Shown one piece after another: positions 1-10,742 of a stretch of 64,000 bases of DNA; within the stretch, counting starts at the first letter, position 1; each line of letters opens with the position of its first letter. Below the pieces are notes generated by a model. That model worked only from the letters and a program-made list of their open reading frames with translations, made no database searches and was not told the DNA's origin. Made by a program: the position numbers and the translations under genes. Source of the stretch: Povalibacter uvarum (GTDB taxonomy: Bacteria; Pseudomonadota; Gammaproteobacteria; Steroidobacterales; Steroidobacteraceae); the NCBI RefSeq assembly GCF_014202975.1, contig NZ_JACHHZ010000004.1:620001-684000 (forward strand), given 5' to 3'.

Positions 1-405
1 GGTCCTATCGACCGACGCGACCCCGGCCGGGAGATCGAGTTGCATCTCACCGGGCACATGGAGCGATTCGTCTGGTCGTTCAGCGGACGGAAGTTCTCCG
101 AGGCAGAGCCGCTGCAGTTCAACTATGGCGAGCGCTTGCGCATCACGCTCGTGAACGACTCGATGATGACGCATCCGATTCACCTGCACGGAATGTGGAG
201 CGAAGTCGAGACCGAGAAGGGCGAGTTCCAGGTTCGCAAGCACACGATCACGGTTAATCCGGCACAGCGGATCAGCTATGCCGTCACGGCCGATGCGCTC
301 GGCCGTTGGGCCTATCATTGCCATCTGCTGTACCACATGGAAGCGGGCATGTTTCGCGAAGTCGAGGTCGCGGAGCACGGAGCGCATCAGGGAGATCACA
401 CATGA
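1..405 (+). CDS. copA: Periplasmic multicopper oxidase CopA, C-terminal part (truncated by the window edge)
   Basis: Copper-resistance multicopper oxidase of the PcoA/CopA family, which oxidises Cu(I) in the periplasm. Only the last 134 residues are in the window; the reading frame is open from base 1. Two signature copper-ligand motifs of the final cupredoxin domain are visible: HPIHLHG near base 175, and HCHLLYHMEAGMF near base 318, which carries the type 1 and type 3 ligands (Cys, His, axial Met). The stop codon overlaps the copB start (ATGA at 402-405), so the two genes are translationally coupled, the standard copAB/pcoAB arrangement. The symbol follows the multicopper-oxidase meaning of copA, not the P-type ATPase at 23911. 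The family is secure; the full length is unknown. Confidence 0.95.
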   Translation, partial: GPIDRRDPGREIELHLTGHMERFVWSFSGRKFSEAEPLQFNYGERLRITLVNDSMMTHPIHLHGMWSEVETEKGEFQVRKHTITVNPAQRISYAVTADALGRWAYHCHLLYHMEAGMFREVEVAEHGAHQGDHT

Positions 406-1334
406 GCCGCTTCGCGACGTTTGCAACTCTCCTGGCTGTCGTGCTCGGCAGTGCAGCTGCGCGCGCGGCCGAAGATCAAGCTCACCAGCATGAGCAGCAA
501 TCAAAGCCCAAGCCCGAGGGACACGGCTCACGTCAACACCCTGCCGAGCACGATACGACAACGGCTGACCCGCATGCGCAGCATGCGAAGGCGGCAGAGA
601 ATGAGCCCACCGAAAGCGAACGGCGGCACGTCCCGCCCGACCCGCCGCAACATCCGCTGCGCGACATGTCGAACAAACGAATGATCGAGCTCATGCAGAT
701 GGAGGACGACGCGCCGTACAGCATGTGGTTGCTCGATCAGCTGGAATGGCGCGAGATCGACAACGAGAACGCGCTGTCGTGGGACGGCCAGGCGTGGTAC
801 GGCACTGACTACAACAAAGCCTGGTTCAAGACCGAGGGCGAGCGCGTCGAAGGTGATTACGAAGGACGCGCCGAGCTGTTCTGGGATCGCATCATTGGCC
901 GGTGGTGGCACCTTCAGACGGGCATTCGCCATGATGTCGGCGAGGGTCCGTCGCGCACCTGGGCGGCCTTCGGTGTCCAGGGACTCGCGCCCTACTGGTT
1001 CGAGGTCGAAGCGACCGCGTATGTGGGTGAAGGAGGTCGCACGGCGGCGGGATTCTCGGCGGAATACGAGTTGCTGCTCACGCAGCGTCTCATTCTGCAG
1101 CCAAAGATCGAGTTTGATCTTTACGGCGAAGACGATCCGCGCAACGGAATCGGTTCGGGTTTGGCGGATTCGGAGCTTGGTCTGCGGCTGAGATATGAAA
1201 TCCGCCGAGAGATTGCGCCCTATATCGGGATCGTGTGGACGCGTTCGTACGGAGATACCGCCGACTTCGCACGCGCTGCAGGTCATGACGATGATGATGT
1301 GCAGTTCGTCGCCGGCGTGCGGGCGTGGTTCTAA
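402..1334 (+). CDS. copB: Copper resistance outer-membrane protein CopB
   Basis: CopB/PcoB family outer-membrane beta-barrel protein that works with CopA in copper sequestration or export. The 310-aa product starts at the ATG overlapping the copA stop; a longer upstream frame exists but would bury the signal peptide. A signal peptide (about residues 1-23, ending ARA-AE) is followed by a region rich in His, Glu and Gln (about 24-75), a likely copper-binding segment. The conserved CopB part begins near MSNKRMIEL and includes the typical SWDGQAWYG and GIRHDVGEGPSRTWAAFG-like segments, alternating beta strands, and a C-terminal aromatic residue (Phe) expected of Bam-inserted barrels. The His-rich N-terminus is typical of the family. 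Confidence 0.95.
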   Translation: MSRFATFATLLAVVLGSAAARAAEDQAHQHEQQSKPKPEGHGSRQHPAEHDTTTADPHAQHAKAAENEPTESERRHVPPDPPQHPLRDMSNKRMIELMQMEDDAPYSMWLLDQLEWREIDNENALSWDGQAWYGTDYNKAWFKTEGERVEGDYEGRAELFWDRIIGRWWHLQTGIRHDVGEGPSRTWAAFGVQGLAPYWFEVEATAYVGEGGRTAAGFSAEYELLLTQRLILQPKIEFDLYGEDDPRNGIGSGLADSELGLRLRYEIRREIAPYIGIVWTRSYGDTADFARAAGHDDDDVQFVAGVRAWF

Positions 1335-1437
1335 GGCACGCTCATCATCGTTACAACACTTCGATCAACAAAACCTCGGCGCCGACAAGCACGTCAGGGT
1401 GGGGCTCGGCCATCTTTTTGAGTGAAGGAGCAGAAGC

Positions 1438-2520
1438 ATGAAGAGAATAATGCTTACCGTCGTCTCCGTGCTGGTCGCGCTCGTAGCGATGGCGGCCCTG
1501 ATCATCGCGACGGGCATCTACAACGTTGCCGCTGATGAGCCTCATTCGTCGCTCGTTTCTCGCACACTTGAAAGCGCGCGCGAGCGCTCGATTGCCATGC
1601 GCGCCAACGAGATCGAGGTGCCGCACCTGGACGATCCAGCGAGGGTGCGCCGCGGGGCCGGCAACTACGACGCGATGTGCGTGGGTTGCCATCTCGCACC
1701 TGGCAAGGCGGCGTCGGAGCTGCGCTCGGGCTTGTATCCAAGTCCGCCCAATCTGACGGAACGCCAGCACCTGGACCCGGCGGAGGCGTTCTGGGTGATC
1801 AAGCACGGCATCAAGTCCACGGGCATGCCTGCGTGGGGCAAGAGCATGCAAGACCCGTACGTCTGGGACCTCGTGGCATTCGTGCGCGCGCTCCCCTCAT
1901 TGTCGGCCGAGCAGTACGCGACGGAAGTGGAGGCGAGCGAAGGACACTCGCATGCGGGTGGTGAGTCAACCGATGACAGTCATGAAGAAGGTGCGCGGCA
2001 CGATGAGCATTCAGCAGGGAGTCCTGAGCACGACGACAAAGGCGCCCTCGCGCACGACCACTCGGATGCGAAGCCGGCGACGGCCACGACACACGCCCAT
2101 GCTGACGGCACGCAGCACATGCATGAGGCAGAGGCTGGTATGCCCGTTGCCGTAGTCATTGCGCTCCATGATGCGTTGTCGGGCGGTCACGCCAGAAAGG
2201 TTGAAGCACTGCTCGACCCGAACGTGTTGATTCTGGAAGGCGGGAATGTGGAGCGTTCCAGAAAGGAGTACGCCGCGCATCACATGCCGTCCGATCTCAA
2301 GTTCATGCAGGCGCTCACCTACAAGCTTGAACGTCAGAGTGGCGACACGGTCGGCGACTTGGCGTGGGTCGTGAGCGAGGCGCGCTTGACCGGCGCGCGT
2401 GAAGGAAAGCCGGTTGATCTCGTGAGCACTGAGACGCTCGTGCTCAAGAAATCGAGCGCCGGATGGAAGGTTGTTCACATCCATTGGTCATCACGGCCCG
2501 CTGCGAAGCAGCCCGTATGA
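1438..2520 (+). CDS. Cytochrome c with His-rich linker and C-terminal NTF2-like domain
   Basis: A 360-aa exported haem protein, unusual in architecture. Residues 1-32 are a signal peptide or membrane anchor. Residues about 60-155 form a class I cytochrome c domain with the haem-binding motif CVGCH at 81-85 and a likely axial ligand Met130 in STGMPAWG. Residues about 168-230 are a linker packed with His, Asp and Glu, which could bind metal. Residues about 235-355 look like an NTF2/SnoaL-type (DUF4440-like) fold, ending in WKVVHIHWSSR. A good ribosome site (AAGGAG) lies 7 bases before the ATG. It follows copB in the same direction after 103 bases. Electron transfer to or from CopA is a plausible role (inference). 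The cytochrome part is secure; the C-terminal assignment is from pattern only. Confidence 0.85.
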   Translation: MKRIMLTVVSVLVALVAMAALIIATGIYNVAADEPHSSLVSRTLESARERSIAMRANEIEVPHLDDPARVRRGAGNYDAMCVGCHLAPGKAASELRSGLYPSPPNLTERQHLDPAEAFWVIKHGIKSTGMPAWGKSMQDPYVWDLVAFVRALPSLSAEQYATEVEASEGHSHAGGESTDDSHEEGARHDEHSAGSPEHDDKGALAHDHSDAKPATATTHAHADGTQHMHEAEAGMPVAVVIALHDALSGGHARKVEALLDPNVLILEGGNVERSRKEYAAHHMPSDLKFMQALTYKLERQSGDTVGDLAWVVSEARLTGAREGKPVDLVSTETLVLKKSSAGWKVVHIHWSSRPAAKQPV

Positions 2521-2732
2521 AGGCAGCCGTCAGATCCGGAGGACTCTCGTGAATACGAACAGACTGATGATGAGCGCTCTGATTGCGGTTTTCGACTCCT
2601 GGGCGCCCGGACAGTTCGGCAATCAGTCCAGCACAGGCATCCGCCCGTCCTGGGACCTCCGGAAGCGCGACCTCGAGATCCAGTTGCAAACGCGTGGCCT
2701 TACTCATCGAGGGTCTTCCTCTCAGCGGGCGT
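2521..2732. other. Convergent gap with a possible truncated gene start
   Basis: This 212-base gap separates the cytochrome gene from the leftward operon. At 2549 a GTG preceded by GGAGG (6-base spacing) opens a frame whose first residues (MNTNRLMMSALIAV) resemble the start of a signal peptide. After about 14 codons the translation turns into a Pro/Arg/Ser-rich sequence with no domain character and runs antisense into the next gene. I read it as the 5' stub of a lost copper-operon gene, or chance. No terminator hairpin with a T-run was seen here. Confidence 0.25.
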
Positions 2733-3206
2733 TCAGGGATGCGCCTCGTGGCCGAGCGCAGACAAAGTCGCCATCGCGCTGCGCATGAGCGTGACAAGCA
2801 TGCCTTGGTTGTCGGGGCCGGAGAGCAGCAAGACTGTTGTGTCATAGCGGGCAATGAGCACCGCCGATGAGGACGGCGCCGCGCTCATAAAGCGCGCTTC
2901 GGTGCCAAGGCCCCGCAGTGGGTCGGCAGATCGACCATCGGGAAGGAGGCGCTGCAGCTCTCGCGAGAATCGATCGCGCGCTTCTGCCTCAGAGCCAAGG
3001 CGTATGACGGAAAGAGAAGCTATCGTGCCCTGAGATACGTATCGACACGAGTCGACACCATCGTGCTCTTGCGGCTTCGCTCGGACCGGAATCGAGAGGA
3101 ACTCCGAGACGACCCTGGCCGGAAGAAGCTGGCATGCCTCTGTCGAACTGGCCCGCGCTTGACTGACGAATATTGCTGCCGCAGTTACCAGGATCCATCG
3201 GGTCAT
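2733..3206 (-). CDS. Small exported protein of unknown function
   Basis: A 157-aa protein with a clear N-terminal signal peptide (residues 1-19, cleavage near ARA-SS). The mature part has two cysteines (in TEACQLLP and DSCRYVS) spaced like a disulfide pair; the layout resembles small DUF3558-type periplasmic proteins, but I cannot assign a family. It is the last gene of the leftward metal-efflux operon, and its ATG overlaps the stop of the upstream lipoprotein gene by 4 bases (ATGA), so coupled translation is likely. Function unknown; a periplasmic or envelope role is inferred only from the signal peptide and context. Confidence 0.7.
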   Translation of the reverse strand: MTRWILVTAAAIFVSQARASSTEACQLLPARVVSEFLSIPVRAKPQEHDGVDSCRYVSQGTIASLSVIRLGSEAEARDRFSRELQRLLPDGRSADPLRGLGTEARFMSAAPSSSAVLIARYDTTVLLLSGPDNQGMLVTLMRSAMATLSALGHEAHP

Positions 3207-3634
3207 TGTGAGCCTCCTGCGGAGCTGTAGTAGACGCGCTCGCCACGTTCATCGTGGCGATAGAGCCGATGGTTCTCGGCGAACACGAGACATCGATCGC
3301 GTGCCATTTGACACTGTTGCTCGCGCTCTTCAGCCAGTCTCTGCTGTTGCGAACTCCCACTTGAAGACACAGGCGTCTCCAGGCGAGTCCCGTCGGACTT
3401 CCAGCCCACGCGTCGTAGGCACGCAGAGACGGATTGGTTGTCTGGAGAGAGGGCGAGACGTCGATTCAAGCGCCCCGGTTGCTGCATGCGGCAGGCATGC
3501 AATGCGTCTGAGAAATTGGTCGCCTTCTGTGGATCCAGGCTGCGGACCGCGACGGAGGAGCACGCGCTCATACAAGCAGTGAATGCAAGCACCAGAAACA
3601 GAGTGACCAGAGGTCGTCGAAGTATTCTGTTCAT
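3203..3634 (-). CDS. Putative lipoprotein of unknown function
   Basis: A 143-aa product with a hydrophobic N-terminus and two overlapping candidate lipoboxes (FTAC and MSAC, residues about 18-25), so it is probably a lipid-anchored envelope protein. The mature region has four more cysteines (HACRMQ, SACLRR, EQQCQM, RDRCLV). A charged stretch rich in Arg/Glu/Gln (about residues 95-125) is probably helical. It sits between the DUF411 gene (4 bases upstream) and the exported-protein gene it overlaps, as part of the leftward operon. No family recognised; metal or redox binding by the cysteines is speculation. Confidence 0.65.
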   Translation of the reverse strand: MNRILRRPLVTLFLVLAFTACMSACSSVAVRSLDPQKATNFSDALHACRMQQPGRLNRRLALSPDNQSVSACLRRVGWKSDGTRLETPVSSSGSSQQQRLAEEREQQCQMARDRCLVFAENHRLYRHDERGERVYYSSAGGSQ

Positions 3635-3637
3635 GCG

Positions 3638-4195
3638 TCAGCCCCGGGCGTTCCTCGTCGGTTGCCAAGCCAGCGAATGCCCGTGTACGTCGTACAGCAC
3701 CGATGGCGTGGCGGATGGGTCGGCATCGCGAACGGTACCGACGGCATGCTGCGGGCTCGCATCCTGAGCAATGCCAGCCGCCTCGGGGTGCTCGCGGTTG
3801 AGCCGCGCGAGATCCGTGGCCCGTACGTGTCCCTCGACGAAGTAGCTGAGGTACTGGGCCACATGGCATCCATTCAGCGGTTCAGGGGTATGAAGACGGC
3901 GCCGTACCGGTGCTAACGTGTCGACTTCCCGAAGTCGAACGACGTATCCCCGGTTCTCCAGCTCGCGTGCCCAGGCGAAGGCACATCGACAGCCGTGGGT
4001 GCGATAAACCGTCACCAGTTCCTGAGGCTCGATACCCAGGAGGGCATCGCAGTACGAAAGTCCAGCGGCGATTCCTGCGGTAATCGCTGCGCAGCCGGCG
4101 ACGATCGCCAGCGACCGATACGGCAGCACCGCTGCCTGAGTACGCGCTCTGACGAACTGTGGGGAACGCGTCTGCCGTGAGTGCGAACGTGGCAT
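3638..4195 (-). CDS. DUF411-family metal-associated protein
   Basis: DUF411 proteins are small periplasmic proteins that recur in copper/silver/cadmium resistance loci and are thought to bind metal. This 185-aa copy has a transmembrane or signal segment at about residues 26-48, then the DUF411 core: VTVYRTHGCRCAFAWARELENRG-like start (61-83), REVDTLAPVRRRL (89-101), NGCHVAQYLSYFVEGHV (109-124) and LNREHPEAAGIA (132-143). Family members usually carry a CGCC-like motif at the first position; here only C69-R-C71 remains, a reduced CxC. C110 in GCH is kept. The gene is 4 bases from the next gene and downstream of czcA in the same operon. The family call is good; the metal is unknown. Confidence 0.8.
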   Translation of the reverse strand: MPRSHSRQTRSPQFVRARTQAAVLPYRSLAIVAGCAAITAGIAAGLSYCDALLGIEPQELVTVYRTHGCRCAFAWARELENRGYVVRLREVDTLAPVRRRLHTPEPLNGCHVAQYLSYFVEGHVRATDLARLNREHPEAAGIAQDASPQHAVGTVRDADPSATPSVLYDVHGHSLAWQPTRNARG

Positions 4196-4207
4196 GAATG
4201 CGGCCCT

Positions 4208-4354
4208 TCAATGCAGCGCGAAGAGCGCTGGAATTTCAGTCGCCGCCCGGAGGTCGTCGATGGCGTGAACAATCGACTCAAGGCACATCCATTGCATCGC
4301 CAGCTTGCGCAGCCCGGTCGCTCGCTCAGGTGACAGTGGTTGCTCTACAGCCAT
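4208..4354 (-). CDS. 48-aa small protein between czcA and the DUF411 gene
   Basis: A short leftward ORF in the 200-base gap after czcA. The predicted peptide (starts MAVEQPLSPERATGL, ends IPALFALH) has balanced amino-acid composition and looks like two amphipathic helices (AMQWMCLESIVHAIDDLRAA), unlike the Arg/Ser/Pro-rich products of shadow frames. A GGGGG purine run lies 9 bases before its ATG. It ends 13 bases before the DUF411 start, so all spacing fits an operon. It is too short to assign by eye; similar small proteins in other czc operons would confirm it. Confidence 0.45.
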   Translation of the reverse strand: MAVEQPLSPERATGLRKLAMQWMCLESIVHAIDDLRAATEIPALFALH

Positions 4355-4395
4355 TGGCGCAGACCCCCATTGCTGGACGACTGATGCGGCGCTCC

Positions 4396-7554
<3,159 letters not shown>

Positions 7555-8532
7555 TTAATGACCATGCTCGGCGGAGCCTTTACCCAGCTCCGCTTTGACG
7601 ATGAAGCTGTTCGCGGCGGCATAGGTCTCTCCCGCCTGCAGGCCCTGCGTGATCTCGACCCACTGTCCGTCGGTGCGGCCGCTCTGTACCGGTCTTGGCT
7701 CGAAACCTTCGTCGCCGCGCACAAACACCACGGTGTTCTCTTCCCAACTCTGCAGCGCGTCGCTGCGTACTGCGAGAGGAACCGGGCTCTGCGACAACGT
7801 GACATTCGCGGTCACATACAACCCTGGTGCCCAGCGTCGTTCCTTGTTATCCAGCAACACCCGCGCGGTGAGCGTTTGATTCGCGCTCGTTCCAAAGGGC
7901 GCGACATACACGATCTTTCCTTCGCCCTGAAGTCCGGGATCGCTGGCGCCCACTTGTACGATCTGGCCGACCTTGACCTTCGCGATGTCGCGTGGGAACA
8001 GCGACAGCTCGACCCACACGGTGGACAGGTCGGCGATGGCGAACAGAACCTTCTCGCCGGTTTGCTCGCCGGAATTTGCGTTACGGGCGATCACGGTACC
8101 GCTGAGTGGCGCCACGACAGGGTAGGTCTGCAGGCTTTCGTTGCTCTCGACCGTGGCGAGCGTTTCGCCCTGGCGAACCTCATCGCCGATCTTCTTCGAG
8201 ACGTTGCGGATGATTCCCGGAAAGCGCGCACCAACGTCACGCACACGTTCGGCATTCGGGGCAATGGCTCCGTAGACGGGGAGGGTCTCGCGAATGGCCG
8301 CGGGACCCACTTGTTCGAGACCGATGCCAGCTGTCTTTACCTGCTCCTCGCTAAGCGCGACGCGACCTTCGCCACTTTCCTCGTGCTGGTCGCCATCCTC
8401 CTCATGGCCTTCGTCTTCCGCCGAATGTTCGGCAGACGCGGACGGCTTCTGCGGGGCAGATTCGGAGCCGCATCCTGCGAGGGTGACGAGCAATGCAATC
8501 AACATCACCTTGGTGTTCATCGGAGTGTCCAT
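7555..8532 (-). CDS. czcB: CzcB-type periplasmic adaptor lipoprotein (first copy)
   Basis: Membrane-fusion (HlyD-family) adaptor linking CzcA to CzcC. The 325-aa protein begins with a lipoprotein signal (lipobox TLAGC). An acidic, His-containing stretch follows (EDEGHEEDGDQHEESGEG), typical of metal adaptors. The barrel-sandwich/lipoyl domain is recognisable from GARFPGIIRNVSKKIGDEVRQG-type sequence and ESNESLQTYPVVAPLSGTVIARNANSGEQ. The C-terminus holds a short His motif (SAEHGH). Two in-frame starts (8532, and 8520 at MNTKVML) are possible, neither with a strong ribosome site; the shorter one gives the cleaner signal peptide. It lies 7 bases after czcC. Confidence 0.93.
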   Translation of the reverse strand: MDTPMNTKVMLIALLVTLAGCGSESAPQKPSASAEHSAEDEGHEEDGDQHEESGEGRVALSEEQVKTAGIGLEQVGPAAIRETLPVYGAIAPNAERVRDVGARFPGIIRNVSKKIGDEVRQGETLATVESNESLQTYPVVAPLSGTVIARNANSGEQTGEKVLFAIADLSTVWVELSLFPRDIAKVKVGQIVQVGASDPGLQGEGKIVYVAPFGTSANQTLTARVLLDNKERRWAPGLYVTANVTLSQSPVPLAVRSDALQSWEENTVVFVRGDEGFEPRPVQSGRTDGQWVEITQGLQAGETYAAANSFIVKAELGKGSAEHGH

Positions 8533-8539
8533 ATGGATT

Positions 8540-9823
8540 TCATGGGGTGGGCTGCGTTAACGCAGCGCTCGTGAGTCGTTCAATTTCAGCGAGCATGCGG
8601 TGATAGTCTGTCGCTGCATCAATCGCAGCGGCACGTAGTGCCAACAGCTCTTCCTGCGCAGTCGCGAGTTCGAGGAACGAAAAGCGCCCGCGCTCGTAAC
8701 CGTTGCGTGTCTGATCCAATGCTTGCTGAGCTTGAGGCAGCGCCTCACCACGCAGCGTTTCAACGCGTGTTCTTGCTGACTGAATCTCTTCGTAGATCGC
8801 CCGCAGACTGGCGCGTGCGCGCACTTGAGCTGCGTTTTTCAACGCCTCTGTCTGAGAGAAGCGTGCCTGTGCCTCGCTAATGGCGCCCTGATTGCGATCA
8901 GAGATTGGCAGCGGCATGGAGAAGCCTGCGACCAGCGCTGCATCGTTGGTTCCCTCGAACCGGCGGACGCCGAGACTGAAATTCAGATTGGGCCGAGCCT
9001 GAGCGCGCGCGAGCCGCAATTCTGCGTCGCGAAGACGGCCTTCCGTGGCAAAGAGCAGGAAGTCCGGCGATTGATCGAGCTGTTGCATCAGGGAGGGGAA
9101 GGAACCCAGGGGACGCAGGTCGAACAACTCCGCGCGCGAACTGGTGAACGTGGGTTCGGGATTGCCCCACAGCGCAGACAACGCATAGCGCGCTGTGCGC
9201 AGTTCGCTCTGAGCCTGCTGTTGTTCCACCCTGGCACGAGTGAGGGCAATGCGGGCACGGCTGCGCTCAGCTTCCGGCGATCTTCCGGCGTCGACGCGTG
9301 CGCCAATCGCATCCAGCGTCTGCTGTGCAAGGTTCACAGCCTCGGCTTCGAACCGGACGCGTTCCTGTGCCGCGGATACATCAATGAATCGCCGTGTGAC
9401 CTCCGCGAGAACATCGAGTTCGCGTGCACGCCGCTCGATGGTTACGGTGTCAAGATCAGCCTCTGCGACCGATCGACGCAGTGCTCGCTTGGATCCAAGT
9501 TCAATGACCTGGCTCAGGCTCAGCGTCGTCTCGAGAGCGTCCACGCCGCTGTAGTTGCCGCCACCCGCAAAGTTCTCGAGCTCGATCCCGAGTTCTGGGT
9601 TGGGACGCAGTCCAGCCTGGACGATGCGCGCCTGGGCAGCATTGAGGTCGTACGTGCTGGCGGCCAGATCCGGGTTGCCGCGCAGAGCGGCTTCTATCGC
9701 CTCGGCAAGCGTCAGCTCGCCTTGAGGATTTGGCGGATCGGCCGCGTGTACGGGTGCACTGCAAAGCAGCGCCATGAGGAACAGGGCCCACGCTTCGCGA
9801 GCGCGTGCAAGAACAGCAAACAT
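8540..9823 (-). CDS. czcC: CzcC-type outer-membrane efflux protein
   Basis: TolC-superfamily outer-membrane channel of the Czc complex, 427 aa, normal for the family. A signal peptide (about residues 1-27, VHA-AD) is followed by the first OEP repeat (LTLAEAIEAALRGNPDLAAS...LRPNPELGIELENFAGGG) and the second repeat (LRLARAQARPNLNFSLGVRR). The C-terminus YHRMLAEIERLTSAAL is the usual CzcC end. It precedes czcB by 7 bases. It is useful as the intact reference for the broken czcC copy at 36661-36948, which keeps only the two ends of this architecture. Confidence 0.93.
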   Translation of the reverse strand: MFAVLARAREAWALFLMALLCSAPVHAADPPNPQGELTLAEAIEAALRGNPDLAASTYDLNAAQARIVQAGLRPNPELGIELENFAGGGNYSGVDALETTLSLSQVIELGSKRALRRSVAEADLDTVTIERRARELDVLAEVTRRFIDVSAAQERVRFEAEAVNLAQQTLDAIGARVDAGRSPEAERSRARIALTRARVEQQQAQSELRTARYALSALWGNPEPTFTSSRAELFDLRPLGSFPSLMQQLDQSPDFLLFATEGRLRDAELRLARAQARPNLNFSLGVRRFEGTNDAALVAGFSMPLPISDRNQGAISEAQARFSQTEALKNAAQVRARASLRAIYEEIQSARTRVETLRGEALPQAQQALDQTRNGYERGRFSFLELATAQEELLALRAAAIDAATDYHRMLAEIERLTSAALTQPTP

Positions 9824-9897
9824 TGCAATGCCTCCTGGCGGCAGGCACTCGTCGGTGCCAGCCGTTCGTTACGAGAAACGAAACAACAGTGGGAGGC

Positions 9898-10278
9898 TTA
9901 GCAGGGTGGCCCGCGGGATGGCGGACGCAGATCGAAAGCGGGGGTCAGATCCGGAATCTGGACGAAGACTGGGGGAGCAACGGACCGCTCGACGGGCAGC
10001 ACTATGGCTAGAACGTAGGTCTCGAGCAGCGGCAGCGGGGTATCGTCGAGGGTATTGGCCTTGGTGATTGAAAGCGCTGCCGACAATTTGACGTCACGGT
10101 CGTTGTGACCGCTTTCATCTTCAGTGCCGTCATGCATCGGCACATCCGTTACATGCAGCGCGGCCCGTGGTTCTTGGCCGTCCAAGCACATGTGCAAATG
10201 TGCGTTCGCCATCCGGACTGGCAGCAGCGCGATGGCGAGCAGCCAGATGAGGGCAGCGAATTTGGAACGACGGAACAT
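9898..10278 (-). CDS. Small periplasmic protein preceding czcCBA, ending in RGPPx
   Basis: A 126-aa exported protein with a signal peptide (MFRRSKFAALIWLLAIALLPVRMANA) followed by HLHMCLDGQEP, a His/Met/Cys cluster right after cleavage that could bind metal. A second acidic/His patch (PMHDGTEDESGHND) follows. The end of the protein, LRPPSRGPPC, matches the end of the product at 36161-36559 (WKPPLRGPPA), and both sit just upstream of czcC, so I treat them as one family of czc-leader proteins comparable in position to CzcI. A GTG at 10296 would add six residues; the ATG at 10278 gives a typical signal peptide. Function unknown; a periplasmic metal-sensing or chaperone role is inference. Confidence 0.7.
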   Translation of the reverse strand: MFRRSKFAALIWLLAIALLPVRMANAHLHMCLDGQEPRAALHVTDVPMHDGTEDESGHNDRDVKLSAALSITKANTLDDTPLPLLETYVLAIVLPVERSVAPPVFVQIPDLTPAFDLRPPSRGPPC

Positions 10279-10349
10279 GGCCGGAGTATGCCTCACGTGG
10301 ACAGCAATTCACATCAACAACGTGTCAAGCTTGTTAAGCAGTTCTCGAA

Positions 10350-10709
10350 TCATGTGGCTTTGCGCTCGCTGGACAGCAACTCTCGTAAGTCATCGGGCAG
10401 CGGCATCTGTCTGAAGGCGCTAACGTTTGCTCGTCCGGTGTTACCCAGTGGTACCCAAATCCAGGTGAACAGCGCGGCCGCTACGATTCTTAAGGATTGG
10501 CCCACAACCTCCTGCACGTGGCATTGTCGCCAGGCAAGTCGCAACATCGCGATGTGAGCAGCTACATGCAACACAGCATGGCGTTGACCAATGATGTGCG
10601 CCGCTTCCAGGCACGAGAAGGCGGCATCCATTCGTCCAGCGTTTTCGTGGTCACGAGCCATCTGGCGGAATGCCCAGTACGCCGTCACCGTTGAAGAATC
10701 CTCACCCAT
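10350..10709 (-). CDS. DUF3703 family protein
   Basis: A 119-aa soluble protein matching the DUF3703 pattern as I remember it: an N-terminal helix, then EAAHIIGQRHAVLHVAAHIAMLRLAWRQ, then VPLGNTGRANVSAFRQMPLPDDLREL. These small proteins are frequently encoded next to CDF exporters and CadR/PbrR regulators in metal-resistance loci; their function is not established. Here it lies between the CDF gene (33 bases upstream) and the czc-leader gene, all in one direction. AGGAGG abuts the ATG directly, an unusually short ribosome-site spacing. Confidence 0.8.
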   Translation of the reverse strand: MGEDSSTVTAYWAFRQMARDHENAGRMDAAFSCLEAAHIIGQRHAVLHVAAHIAMLRLAWRQCHVQEVVGQSLRIVAAALFTWIWVPLGNTGRANVSAFRQMPLPDDLRELLSSERKAT

Positions 10710-10742
10710 CCTCCTGACTCCCCGTCTGCGAACCTTGATCGT

